DNA of 64,000 nt from Hyphococcus sp. (lineage in GTDB: Bacteria; Pseudomonadota; Alphaproteobacteria; Caulobacterales; Parvularculaceae), in the NCBI GenBank assembly GCA_021776245.1, contig JAJFGF010000046.1, positions 124,001 through 188,000 of the forward strand. Direction: 5' to 3'. The notes under the pieces are model-generated. The model saw only the letters and a program-made list of their open reading frames with translations, ran no database searches and was not told the DNA's origin. The translations under genes were made by a program, and so were the position numbers. Below, piece after piece: positions 24,003 through 32,455 of this stretch; position 1 is the first letter of the stretch, and every line of letters starts with the position of its first letter.

Positions 24003-24938
24003 TTGGCGAGAAATCCTTACATCGTATTGGGCCTGAGCCCGCGGGCGAGCGATTCCGAAATTCGCGCGGCCTTTCGCAAGCTCGCCAAAAAATACCATCC
24101 CGACGCTAATCCCGACGACAAAAAATCAGAAGACAAGTTCAAAGAAATCTCGGCGGCGTTTGATATTGTTGGCGACCCTGACAAGCGAAAAAAATATGAT
24201 CGCGGCGAGATTGATGACGAGGGCCGTGATCGCGGAAGTCCGTTTGGCCAATGGTCGCAGCGCGGCGGCCCCGCCGGCGCCGGTTATGGCCCAGGCGGCC
24301 CAGGTGGTCCGGGCGGCGGCCCCGGCGCAGGCGCTTCGTTTGAAGATTTAGGCGACATTTTTTCCGATCTTTTCGGCGCCCGGCGCGGCGGTCCGCAAAC
24401 GTCGCGTGGGCGCGACGTGCGTTATCGGCTGGAGGTTGATTTTCTCGATGCAGTGCGCGGCGGCAAAAAGCGCGTCACCATGCCCGATAATCGAACGCTT
24501 GATCTGGCGATCCCGGCAGGCGTCGACGACGGTCAAACCTTGCGCTTGCGCGGGCAAGGCGAAAAAGGGCAGGGCGGAGCGGGCGACGTTTATGTGGAAA
24601 TAAAAGTCAAACCGCATTCAATTTTCGAACGCAAGGGCGAGGATATTCATATCGACGCACCAATCTCGCTGAAAGAAGCGGTCTTGGGCGGTAAGATCAC
24701 CGTACCGACGATTTCAGGGGATGTTTCCGTTTCTGTTCCGAAAAACACAAGCTCCGGCGCCGTCCTGCGCTTGCGTGGGCGTGGTATCGCAAAGAGTAAA
24801 TCTGGCGTCGCCGGCGACCAATATGTAAAACTCAAGATTGTTCTGCCCGAAGGCGGCGATCCGGAACTCGACGAATTCGTCAAAAACTGGAAAACCGGCG
24901 CTGGCCAAAAAGCCCGCAAGCATTTTGCTGGCGTTTAA
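24003..24938 (+). CDS. DnaJ/CbpA-type co-chaperone without zinc finger
   Basis: This 311-residue protein begins at TTG, giving MARNPYIVLGLSPRASDSEI, the usual start of this family. The J domain (about 4-66) has HPD at 33-35, the DnaK-stimulating motif. A long Gly/Pro-rich linker (about 75-115) follows. There is no CxxCxGxG zinc-binding region, so it is a class B/CbpA-like member. The C-terminal substrate-binding domains begin at RGRDVRYRLEVDFLDAV and include GKITVPTISGDVSVSVPKNTSSG. It would deliver clients to DnaK in the cytoplasm. The unusual start codon suggests modest expression. A palindrome lies upstream. Confidence 0.9.
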   Translation: MARNPYIVLGLSPRASDSEIRAAFRKLAKKYHPDANPDDKKSEDKFKEISAAFDIVGDPDKRKKYDRGEIDDEGRDRGSPFGQWSQRGGPAGAGYGPGGPGGPGGGPGAGASFEDLGDIFSDLFGARRGGPQTSRGRDVRYRLEVDFLDAVRGGKKRVTMPDNRTLDLAIPAGVDDGQTLRLRGQGEKGQGGAGDVYVEIKVKPHSIFERKGEDIHIDAPISLKEAVLGGKITVPTISGDVSVSVPKNTSSGAVLRLRGRGIAKSKSGVAGDQYVKLKIVLPEGGDPELDEFVKNWKTGAGQKARKHFAGV

Positions 24939-24976
24939 ACGCCCGCTGCCGTAAGACGGGCAGCCATAATGTTCAC

Positions 24977-26416
24977 ATGAACTATGAGCCGGACGTGACG
25001 ACCCTGCCACGCGTTAAAAAACAATTGGCTGCATTTTTGGGTGAGCTCCCAGAGGCGTCGGCGGTAAAGCTGTTTGCTGCGCTTGAGGCCGATCGGCTGC
25101 GCGGGGGCAAGGATTTACCCCATGACGCCTTGCTTGACGATTTGCGTCGCCGCTTGCGCGAGCGCGGCGCTATATTTCCGGATCGAAAAACCAACGCCAA
25201 GCGGCTTTTTTTTACGCCCTTTGAAGACTTCCTGATCGGCGCGCGCAGCGGCAAAAAGCGGCGCGGCATGATTGCACGCCCGTCACTGGACCCGATCTGG
25301 CGGGTGTTAATGACCGATAGTCTGACGACACAAGCAGCGCTGGCCGCAGCCGGTCTCGATGACGCGCTTGACGCCGGCGGCGAGGCTGCGGAATTGGAGC
25401 GCGCCTTGTTTGTTGCTGCGGAGGCTGGGCTGGGAGAGATTTGTGCGCGCGCGCGAGAAGATCGCGAAACGGCCGATGCATTGATTGCAGAACTGGGTGA
25501 TGAATTAATCTACCGTGACTTGCAGGAATTGAGGTTGCTTCTTCACGGTGTTGATTTCCTGAAGCAGTTGCGCGCGCTTATCGCTTCGCACTCGCCTGCG
25601 CTTGACGAAGAGCAATATTATGGCTTGCGCAAACTTTTTTTGGCCGCTTACGAACAATCTCGCCCAATCGCCGCATATCTCCTTTTGGCGTTGAAGGGGC
25701 GTTTGGAGCGACCATGGCGGGCGCTCGGGGTTTACTATCATTTGGCCCAAAGTGCGGATGATACGCTGCTGGCTGCGCGCGATACTGTCATGGTGTTGCC
25801 GGAAAGCCTGATCGGCGACATCGAAGCCATTGCGCGTGGATTGGAAAGCGATTGCAGCCAGCCGCTCGACGCCGCGTCCTCAATAATGCGCGTTTCATAC
25901 TTTACCGACTACGCTGAGGGCCTCGTGAAACAGGCGGCAAAGATTGGCGACAATGTCTTTGTTAACCGCATTGACGCCTGCAGGGACATTGTCGGCGAGG
26001 CGCACGAACGGTTTGCGGAACAGGCCCTGGCTACGCTCTGTGAAGCAATGCCTGTGCTGCATGCGGGCGGTTCAAGCCGGTTGATGTCATTGCGACCTGA
26101 TATTGCCGAACCGGTCAGTATGAAGGCGGCCCAGGAGGCGAAAGCTGCGGCGGCGCTCATTTGCAAATCGGCGGAGATGGCGGAGCGCCTGGGTGCTGAC
26201 CCGTCCAGCGCCGCCGCTATTGCCGATGAAGCGCGCGAGAAGACCCAGACTTTTGTCAATAATCTGGTTGTTGAAATTCGTGCTGCGGAGGGCGACGAGC
26301 GTAAAGCAGCCAGACGCATGCTCGACCGTACGCTCACTTTTGCCGACATTTTACTGACAAGTGAAGAAACCGGGCTCATTCGTGATCGTGCAGCAGCGGC
26401 GGCGAAGACGGCTTAG
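24977..26416 (+). CDS. Conserved-looking cytoplasmic protein of unknown function
   Basis: This 479-residue protein is almost entirely helical, rich in Ala, Leu, Glu and Arg, with no signal peptide or membrane helix. Recognisable features are a basic patch near 80-95 (RSGKKRRGMIARPSLDPIWRVL) and long amphipathic helices from 150 to 460. I see no catalytic motif and recognise no family. It is 38 bases downstream of the DnaJ-like gene and probably in the same transcript. The frame uses codons like its neighbours, which supports a real gene. Confidence 0.75.
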   Translation: MNYEPDVTTLPRVKKQLAAFLGELPEASAVKLFAALEADRLRGGKDLPHDALLDDLRRRLRERGAIFPDRKTNAKRLFFTPFEDFLIGARSGKKRRGMIARPSLDPIWRVLMTDSLTTQAALAAAGLDDALDAGGEAAELERALFVAAEAGLGEICARAREDRETADALIAELGDELIYRDLQELRLLLHGVDFLKQLRALIASHSPALDEEQYYGLRKLFLAAYEQSRPIAAYLLLALKGRLERPWRALGVYYHLAQSADDTLLAARDTVMVLPESLIGDIEAIARGLESDCSQPLDAASSIMRVSYFTDYAEGLVKQAAKIGDNVFVNRIDACRDIVGEAHERFAEQALATLCEAMPVLHAGGSSRLMSLRPDIAEPVSMKAAQEAKAAAALICKSAEMAERLGADPSSAAAIADEAREKTQTFVNNLVVEIRAAEGDERKAARRMLDRTLTFADILLTSEETGLIRDRAAAAAKTA

Positions 26417-26648
26417 GGTATATAATGCTGCGCCGGCGGCGACCGCATGATCGCAGCCAGTGATTGGCGATATATACTACGCGCCGTCAATGTTGCACCT
26501 TCTCCGCGAATTGGGCGGCTGGTCGGTCTAAAGACGAGGCAATTGCGCATGAGAAGCATATTCAGAGCAATCGGATGCGCCCGAACCCGATATTTGGCGG
26601 GTTGTGCTGATCAGTTGAAAACGCGCCAACACGAGAAATGAAAAAATA

Positions 26649-27863
26649 ATGGATGGCGAAACACGCAAAACCGAATTTAAATCTCATAGCGGTGAACGGC
26701 TTGCGGCGGCGCTGGAGCTTCCTCGGGGAACACCGCGCGCCTTTGCGCTATTTGCCCATTGTTTTTCCTGTTCAAAGGATATTAAGGCGGCGCGGGAGAT
26801 AGCCCGCGCGCTGCGCCAGCAGGGATTTGCGGTGTTGCGATTTGATTTCACCGGGCTGGGCGCTTCGGAGGGCGATTTTGCCAATACCAATTTTTCATCA
26901 AACATCGAAGATTTGATCAGCGCCGCGGACTATCTGCGCCAGGATTTTGAGGCGCCGAGCATTATCATCGGCCATTCTCTTGGCGGCGCTGCTGCGCTCG
27001 TTGCTGCGGTCGATATTGCCGAAGTCAAAGGCGTCGCTGTCATTGGCGCCCCTTCGGAAGCCGCACATGTATTGGCGCAAATAAAACATGCGCGCGATGA
27101 GATTGAGGAAAAAGGCGTCGCCGATGTTGCTCTCGGCGGACGGCCGTTCACAATAAAAAAACAGTTTATTGACGATTTAGAGCAAAGCCGGGTCAAAAAA
27201 GCGGCGGCGGCGCTAAAAAAGCCGCTCCTCATTCTTCACAGTCCGATTGATCAGATCGTCGGGATCGAAAACGCAACAGAGATTTTTATCGCAGCGAAAC
27301 ATCCGAAAAGTTTTGTCAGCCTTGATCGCGCCGACCATCTTTTGTCGAATACGGACGATGCGCGTTATGCGGCGGAGATCGTCGCTGTCTGGGCCGGCCG
27401 CTATCTTGGCGAGAAAGCCGCAGAAATAGTTGCAGCGCAGTCGGCACGCGCCGCGCCGGAATTCAAGGGCGGCGCGCTTGCCCGGTCGATTGCCGGCGAG
27501 CCCCTGGCAATCGCGCTTTCCGTTGACGGGCATCCGCGTATCATCGACGCTTCCAAAGACGAGGGAGGGAGTGATCTCGGCCCAAATCCAACTCGAACCC
27601 TTGAGGGCGCGCTGGCGGCCTGCGGGGCGATGACCGTGAAGATGTATGCGCGGCGCAAGGGCTGGGATCTCGAATCGGTCGACATTCGCGTCAGCCGCGC
27701 GAAATCAGAGGACGCACACGCCCCCCATGCTCTGGAAAAGGAGGTTCGGGTCGCTGGCGTCCTGGATGATGCTCAGCGCGCGAGGCTCCTTGAAATCGCT
27801 GACAAATGCCCGGTTCACCGGATGCTTACCGAGGGCGTGAAGGTCCGCTCGCGAATCGCTTGA
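26649..27863 (+). CDS. Fused alpha/beta hydrolase and OsmC-family protein
   Basis: This 404-residue fusion is well known in Proteobacteria. Residues 1-255 form an alpha/beta hydrolase with Ser110 in GHSLGG, an acid in SPIDQIVG and His in DRADHLLSN. Residues 270-404 form an OsmC/Ohr-like domain with the peroxidatic-type Cys in LAACGAMTVKMYARRKGW and a second Cys in DKCPVHRMLTEGV. OsmC proteins reduce organic hydroperoxides with a cysteine pair; the fused hydrolase may release or process lipid peroxides (inference). ATG 26649 is preceded by an A-rich stretch. The 232 bases upstream have no convincing gene. Confidence 0.9.
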   Translation: MDGETRKTEFKSHSGERLAAALELPRGTPRAFALFAHCFSCSKDIKAAREIARALRQQGFAVLRFDFTGLGASEGDFANTNFSSNIEDLISAADYLRQDFEAPSIIIGHSLGGAAALVAAVDIAEVKGVAVIGAPSEAAHVLAQIKHARDEIEEKGVADVALGGRPFTIKKQFIDDLEQSRVKKAAAALKKPLLILHSPIDQIVGIENATEIFIAAKHPKSFVSLDRADHLLSNTDDARYAAEIVAVWAGRYLGEKAAEIVAAQSARAAPEFKGGALARSIAGEPLAIALSVDGHPRIIDASKDEGGSDLGPNPTRTLEGALAACGAMTVKMYARRKGWDLESVDIRVSRAKSEDAHAPHALEKEVRVAGVLDDAQRARLLEIADKCPVHRMLTEGVKVRSRIA

Positions 27864-27974
27864 TATTTTTAACAAATTTTAATGCGGCGAGAGCGCTTTC
27901 AGACATCCGCGTTTATCCCTATGTGCGCTATGGGTAAAAACCTGTGGGGCGCTTTCAACAAGAAGGCAGTAAAA

Positions 27975-29471
27975 ATGGATTTGGGTGACAATAAAATCAT
28001 GCGTCAAAAGTCGCAGGTGAAATCATTGAAAAGTTTGGTCATTGCCGGCGCCGCGGCGGTTGCGCTCGGCGCTGCGGGCGTCGGGTTCGCGCAGGCGCCG
28101 CGCTTGATGGCGCCGCCGGTGGCGGCGGATGGTACGCTTTCTTTCGCCGACCTGGTTGAGCGCGTCAGCCCTTCGGTTGTGAGCGTGTTGGTTGAGCGTG
28201 AGGTTGAGAGCCCGCGGGTCCCGGACCAGTTCGAAGAATTTTTCCGATTTCGTTTCGGCGAACCGGATTCCGATGATCAGTTCAATGACGGCTCACGCCG
28301 GTTGCAAGCAGAGGGTTCGGGCTTTTTCATCGACAATGAGGGGCACATCGTCACAAACAATCATGTGGTCGACGGCGCCGACAGCGTTCGCATTCGGCTC
28401 ACAGGCGGCGATGAAGTGGACGCCGAAGTGATTGGCGTTGATGCGCTTACAGACATTGCTGTTTTAAAGGTCGCTGTAGATCAAAGTCAGTCCTATGTGC
28501 GGTTTGCTGAAGATGTGAATTTGCGCGTTGGCGATTGGGTTGTGGCGGTCGGTAATCCATTCGGTCTGGGCGGTACGGTGACGAGCGGCATCGTTTCGGC
28601 GATCGGCGGTCAGAATCGTGAAAATCAATATCTGGATTTTATTCAGATTGACGCGCCGATAAATCGCGGCAATTCCGGCGGCCCGACATTTGATCTCAAA
28701 GGCCGTGTGGTCGGGGTCAATACGGCCATCTATTCGCCGAATGGCGGCAGCGTCGGGATCGGATTTGCAATCCCCGCAAAAGTGGCGAAGGACACAGTTG
28801 CGCAATTGATCGCCAATGGATCTGTGACGCGCGGCTGGCTCGGCATCCAGCTGCAGGAGGTGACGACTGAAATTGCAGCGGCGTTAGGTCTCAAAGAACG
28901 CGGCGGGGTTCTGGTCGCTGAAGTGCTTGCGGGCACGCCGGCGGCAAAATCCGGCCTTGAGAGCGGAGATGTTATTCTGGGTCTTGCCGGGAACGACGTA
29001 AAAAGCCCGAATGATCTATCACGCCGCGTCGCCTCTTATGCGCCGGGCGATAGGATTGATGTCAAGATCAGCCGGGATGGCAAGGTGCGCAACCTGAATG
29101 TCACGCTCGGCCAGCGCGATGACGCCGACGAAGAGGAAGGCGATGCGCCGGCAAATGACAATAACAGCGTCATGTCCGATTTGGGTGTTCGCGTAACCGA
29201 ACTTAACGACCTCCTGCGCCAGCAGTTCCGTGTGCCCGATGGCGTCGATGGCGTCGTCGTCACTGGCGTGCGTCCGGGCAGTGCGGCTGAGGACGCCGGA
29301 TTGCGCCCCGGCGTCGTGATATTGCAGATCGACGGAGAGGATGTTTCCTCTGGCGACGATCTGCAGAGCAAAATTGAGAATGCGCGGAAAAATGATAAGG
29401 ACGCGGTTCTGTTGCGCATGCAGTTTGGTGAAAACCGCCAGTTTGGCGCGCTTTCGCTCGGCGCAAAGTAA
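27975..29471 (+). CDS. DegP/HtrA-type periplasmic serine protease
   Basis: This 498-residue protein has a signal peptide (about 15-40, ending VGFAQA). The trypsin-like domain has His130 (VTNNHVV), Asp160 (LTDIAVL) and Ser234 (RGNSGGP), the full catalytic triad. Two PDZ domains follow (about 300-385 and 400-490: RGGVLVAEVLAGTPAAKSGL and GVVVTGVRPGSAAEDAGLRPG). It acts on misfolded periplasmic proteins. I chose ATG 27975 because aagaagg precedes it; the open frame begins 31 codons earlier with ATGs at 27921 and 27930. A strong terminator follows, then a two-component system that could regulate it or respond to the same stress (inference). Confidence 0.92.
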   Translation: MDLGDNKIMRQKSQVKSLKSLVIAGAAAVALGAAGVGFAQAPRLMAPPVAADGTLSFADLVERVSPSVVSVLVEREVESPRVPDQFEEFFRFRFGEPDSDDQFNDGSRRLQAEGSGFFIDNEGHIVTNNHVVDGADSVRIRLTGGDEVDAEVIGVDALTDIAVLKVAVDQSQSYVRFAEDVNLRVGDWVVAVGNPFGLGGTVTSGIVSAIGGQNRENQYLDFIQIDAPINRGNSGGPTFDLKGRVVGVNTAIYSPNGGSVGIGFAIPAKVAKDTVAQLIANGSVTRGWLGIQLQEVTTEIAAALGLKERGGVLVAEVLAGTPAAKSGLESGDVILGLAGNDVKSPNDLSRRVASYAPGDRIDVKISRDGKVRNLNVTLGQRDDADEEEGDAPANDNNSVMSDLGVRVTELNDLLRQQFRVPDGVDGVVVTGVRPGSAAEDAGLRPGVVILQIDGEDVSSGDDLQSKIENARKNDKDAVLLRMQFGENRQFGALSLGAK

Positions 29472-29516
29472 ACACCCCCCTGGAGGCGGCAATGGCCGTT
29501 TCTTACCGGAGGACGC

Positions 29517-29556
29517 GTGGCGCGCCCCCAAGCCGCGCGGCCGCCACTTTTTTTTT
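29517..29556 (+). terminator. Rho-independent terminator after the protease gene
   Basis: The arms GTGGCG (29517-29522) and CGCCAC (29542-29547), with a GC-rich interior, are followed by nine T (29548-29556). It separates the protease gene from the response regulator gene starting at 29583. Confidence 0.75.
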
Positions 29557-29582
29557 GGGCGGCAGCAATATAGAGTAGCGAA

Positions 29583-30263
29583 ATGCGAATCCTTTTGGTT
29601 GAAGATGACGCCGAAGCGGCGGCCTACGCCGCTAAAGGGCTGCGCGGCGCCGGTCATGTCGTCGATCACGCCCTGGACGGCGAGGCGGGTCTGAATATGG
29701 CGGCGGCCGGCGATTATGACGCCTATGTCATTGACCGTATGTTGCCAAAAATGGACGGACTGTCCCTGCTGTCAAAACGCCGCGACGATAGCGACGAAAC
29801 GCCGGCGCTGTTTCTGTCCGCCTTGGGCGAAGTTGATGACCGCGTGTCGGGCCTTAAGGCGGGCGGCGACGACTATCTCGTGAAGCCTTATGCGTTTCCC
29901 GAATTATTGGCGCGTGTCGAGGCGCTGGGCCGCCGCCGGTCAGCGCCGGCCACGGTGACAACGCGGTATGTCGTTGGCGATTTAGAGCTTGACGTTATTA
30001 CGCGGACCATTCGCAGGGCGTCGAAAAAAATTGACTTGCAGCCGCGAGAGTTTCGCTTGCTTGAATATCTCATGCGTCACGCCGGGCAAGTTGTCACGCG
30101 CACGATGCTGCTTGAAAATGTCTGGGAATATCATTTCGATCCACAGACGAATGTAATCGACGTTCATATTTCGCGGCTACGGTCGAAAATCGACAAGGGC
30201 TTTGACAAACCGCTTTTGAAAACGGTGCGCGGCGCAGGATATACCCTTTCGGACGAAAACTAG
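29583..30263 (+). CDS. OmpR-family response regulator
   Basis: This 226-residue protein has a receiver domain (1-118) with the acidic pair at 8-9 (VEDD), the phosphoacceptor Asp51 (VIDRMLP), Ser79-type switch region (LFLSALGE) and Lys in YLVKPYAF. The C-terminal winged helix (about 127-222) has the OmpR/PhoB pattern (LQPREFRLLEYLMRHAGQVVTR, VIDVHISRLRSKID, TVRGAGYTL). It would bind DNA when phosphorylated by the sensor kinase encoded eight bases downstream. The target genes are unknown; the upstream periplasmic protease is one candidate. Confidence 0.93.
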   Translation: MRILLVEDDAEAAAYAAKGLRGAGHVVDHALDGEAGLNMAAAGDYDAYVIDRMLPKMDGLSLLSKRRDDSDETPALFLSALGEVDDRVSGLKAGGDDYLVKPYAFPELLARVEALGRRRSAPATVTTRYVVGDLELDVITRTIRRASKKIDLQPREFRLLEYLMRHAGQVVTRTMLLENVWEYHFDPQTNVIDVHISRLRSKIDKGFDKPLLKTVRGAGYTLSDEN

Positions 30264-30270
30264 TCCGCGC

Positions 30271-31704
30271 ATGCTGCGCATCCTCCGCACCACGTCATTC
30301 CGCTTTACGCTGATTTATGTTGTGCTTTTTTCGGGGGCGGTCGCCGTTCTCGGCGCCTATCTTTACAGCGCAACCTTTGGCGAAGCGGCGAATCAAACCG
30401 ACACGGTTATTGAGAGTGAAATCTCTCAGCTGGCGGATCTTTTTTCGTCCAGCGGCCCTGGCATGCTGACGCGGGTTATCCGTCAGCGCACCGCGTGGTC
30501 CGACGACAGCATTTACATGCTGATCGGCGCGCCTTCGGGCGCTGTTCTTGCTGGAAACCTGACCGCCCTGCCGCCCGAAGCGCTAACCGCCGAAGGCGAT
30601 TTTTTCAATTTTAAGTTCGAGCGTCCAATCCTTGATGCGGCCGGCCGGGAAACCGGCATTCAGCAGCGCGAAGCGCGCGGAAAGGTGATGCGGTTTCGGT
30701 CGTCACAGGAAGCCGAGCAATCCTATTTGATTGTCGTCGCCCGCGATGTCGCCGGCAGGGAATTTCTCCGCAGCCGGTCGCAGAGCGTGATTATGCGCAT
30801 CGCGCTGGTAACGATTGCTTTTGGCGTTGTGATTGGCCTTTTATTCAGCCGCGCTTTGTTGCGGCGGGTCGAGGCGGTGAATAAAACTGCGCGGGCAATT
30901 CGCGGAGGCGATCTTTCGCAACGTATTCCCGAAACCGGCGCGGGTGATGAGCTTGATAATCTGAGCACCAATCTTAACGCCATGCTCGATCAAATCGAAC
31001 GTTTGATGGCCGGCATGCGTGACGTCAGCGATAACATCGCGCATGATTTGCGCTCGCCGCTGACGCGCATCCGCAATCGCCTTACTGACGCGCTTGAGTG
31101 CGATGTGGCGGCAAAAGACAAGGCGTTGCGGGCGACGATTGACGATTCGGAGCGGATGCTCGCGACGTTTAATGCGCTTTTATCGATTGCGCGCATCCAG
31201 TCCGGAGAGGGCGCGGGTGTGATGGAGGCGACCGATCTTGTCGCAATTGTTGAGGAGATGGCCGAACTCTATGAGCCTGCCGCGCAGGATGCCGGTTTCG
31301 ATCTCGTGCTGATTACAGCGCCGACGCCGCCGGTGAACGGATCGCGTGAGCTTGTTTCACAAGCTGTCGCGAATTTTCTCGACAATGCGCTGAAATACGC
31401 GTTCGGCGGCAAGCGAATCGAACTGAAGGTAGAACCGGCGAAATTCGGCGGCGCCATTCTTTCGGTTTCCGATGACGGCCCGGGAGTTGATGTCAAAGAT
31501 CGCGACCGTATTCTTGAACGTTTCGTTCGCCTTGAAGGAAGCCGGTCGACGCCGGGCAGCGGCCTTGGGTTAAGCCTTGTCGCTGCAATTGCCCGCGCCC
31601 ATGGTGCGACGCTGCGTTTTGAAGACGGTCTTGCAAGTGAAGTGTCTCAGGGCGGCAAACGAGGATTGCGAATCGTCATGGAGTTTCCCGCATTTGCCGG
31701 CTGA
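30271..31704 (+). CDS. Membrane sensor histidine kinase
   Basis: This 477-residue kinase has two membrane helices (about 11-32 and 173-194) enclosing a periplasmic sensor domain of about 140 residues. A HAMP linker (about 195-248) and HisKA with His258 in DNIAHDLRSPLTRIRNRL follow. The ATPase domain has an N box (AVANFLDNALKYAF), G1 (SDDGPGV) and G2 (GSGLGLSLV). It pairs with the upstream OmpR-type regulator (7-base gap). Its envelope signal is unknown. Confidence 0.93.
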   Translation: MLRILRTTSFRFTLIYVVLFSGAVAVLGAYLYSATFGEAANQTDTVIESEISQLADLFSSSGPGMLTRVIRQRTAWSDDSIYMLIGAPSGAVLAGNLTALPPEALTAEGDFFNFKFERPILDAAGRETGIQQREARGKVMRFRSSQEAEQSYLIVVARDVAGREFLRSRSQSVIMRIALVTIAFGVVIGLLFSRALLRRVEAVNKTARAIRGGDLSQRIPETGAGDELDNLSTNLNAMLDQIERLMAGMRDVSDNIAHDLRSPLTRIRNRLTDALECDVAAKDKALRATIDDSERMLATFNALLSIARIQSGEGAGVMEATDLVAIVEEMAELYEPAAQDAGFDLVLITAPTPPVNGSRELVSQAVANFLDNALKYAFGGKRIELKVEPAKFGGAILSVSDDGPGVDVKDRDRILERFVRLEGSRSTPGSGLGLSLVAAIARAHGATLRFEDGLASEVSQGGKRGLRIVMEFPAFAG

Positions 31705-31921
31705 GTTCCCGGCGTCCGTTGCGAATCGGTTGAGTCTTTTTGGTCGCAATGTTGGGTGTTGCGCACACGCGTGCATTTGCAAAAAAGCTAACAATAAACT
31801 GGCTTTCATTGAGTTTTCACCCTTGCGCAATTTAGAAAATCAGTTCTTTGTCAAACCTGTTCCGCCATTACGGGCGGCCGATCGCGGCAAAATGGCCGCT
31901 GAATTTCAAGGGAATAGGGTC

Positions 31922-32206
31922 ATGAGCAAAGCTGAATTTATTGCCAATGTGGCTGCGTCGGGCGACATGAGCAATGCGGAAGCAAAACGCGTTGTTGAAC
32001 TCGTCTTCGGTGAAATCGAGGCTGGGCTGAAACACGCCAAGAAAGACGGCAAATACACGATTGGCACTTTTGGAACGTTTACGGTCTCCAAGCGTGCGGC
32101 GCGCATGGGACGAAACCCGCGCACGGGCGAAGAAATCAAAATCAAAGCGTCGAAAAGTTTGCGCTTTCGTCCATCCTCGAGCCTGAAAGGCGCGGCTGGC
32201 TGCTAG
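31922..32206 (+). CDS. HU/IHF-type DNA-binding protein
   Basis: This 94-residue protein matches HU: MSKAEFIANVAASGDMSNAEAKRVVELVFGEIEAGL, then GTFGTFTVSKRAARMGRNPRTGEEIKIKASKSLRFRPSSSLK. The Arg-Asn-Pro-Arg-Thr-Gly arm tip and the Pro that intercalates into DNA are present. It compacts DNA and assists replication, repair and regulation. The open frame extends far upstream but ATG 31922 gives the family start. The 217-base region upstream holds a GCGGCC/GGCCGC inverted pair near 31880 but no clear promoter call. Confidence 0.95.
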   Translation: MSKAEFIANVAASGDMSNAEAKRVVELVFGEIEAGLKHAKKDGKYTIGTFGTFTVSKRAARMGRNPRTGEEIKIKASKSLRFRPSSSLKGAAGC

Positions 32207-32317
32207 GACGTTTCCGGGATAAGGTGGTTCCAGGTTTATCGTCCGGCAACGCCCCGGTTATGATGATTTGCGCATTTCTGGTCGGAAGTTCATTGCGGTA
32301 GCATTGAACGCTCCCCC

Positions 32318-32338
32318 GTAAAAAGCGTCGCTTTTTAC
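32318..32338. repeat. Perfect 9-base hairpin between HU and glnE
   Basis: The arms GTAAAAAGC (32318-32326) and GCTTTTTAC (32330-32338) enclose a 3-base loop. It is A/T-rich and lacks a following T-run, so it is more likely a repeat element or RNA hairpin than a standard terminator. A second inverted pair (GCTGGTT/AACCAGC, 32418-32436) lies 20 bases before the glnE start. Confidence 0.55.
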
Positions 32339-32455
32339 TCCGGAAATGCGCTAGTCCAACCGCACTAAAAACCCGATTGACAAAACCGCCGCCGGCTTGC
32401 GCCGCGCGGCGGTATTTGCTGGTTTTTTTAACCAGCGCGTGGTCAATTTTCATTG

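Noticed and set aside
26447-26641. Small 64-residue open frame between two genes
   Set aside because: No family-like sequence, poor start context and codon pattern like random sequence; treated as non-coding.
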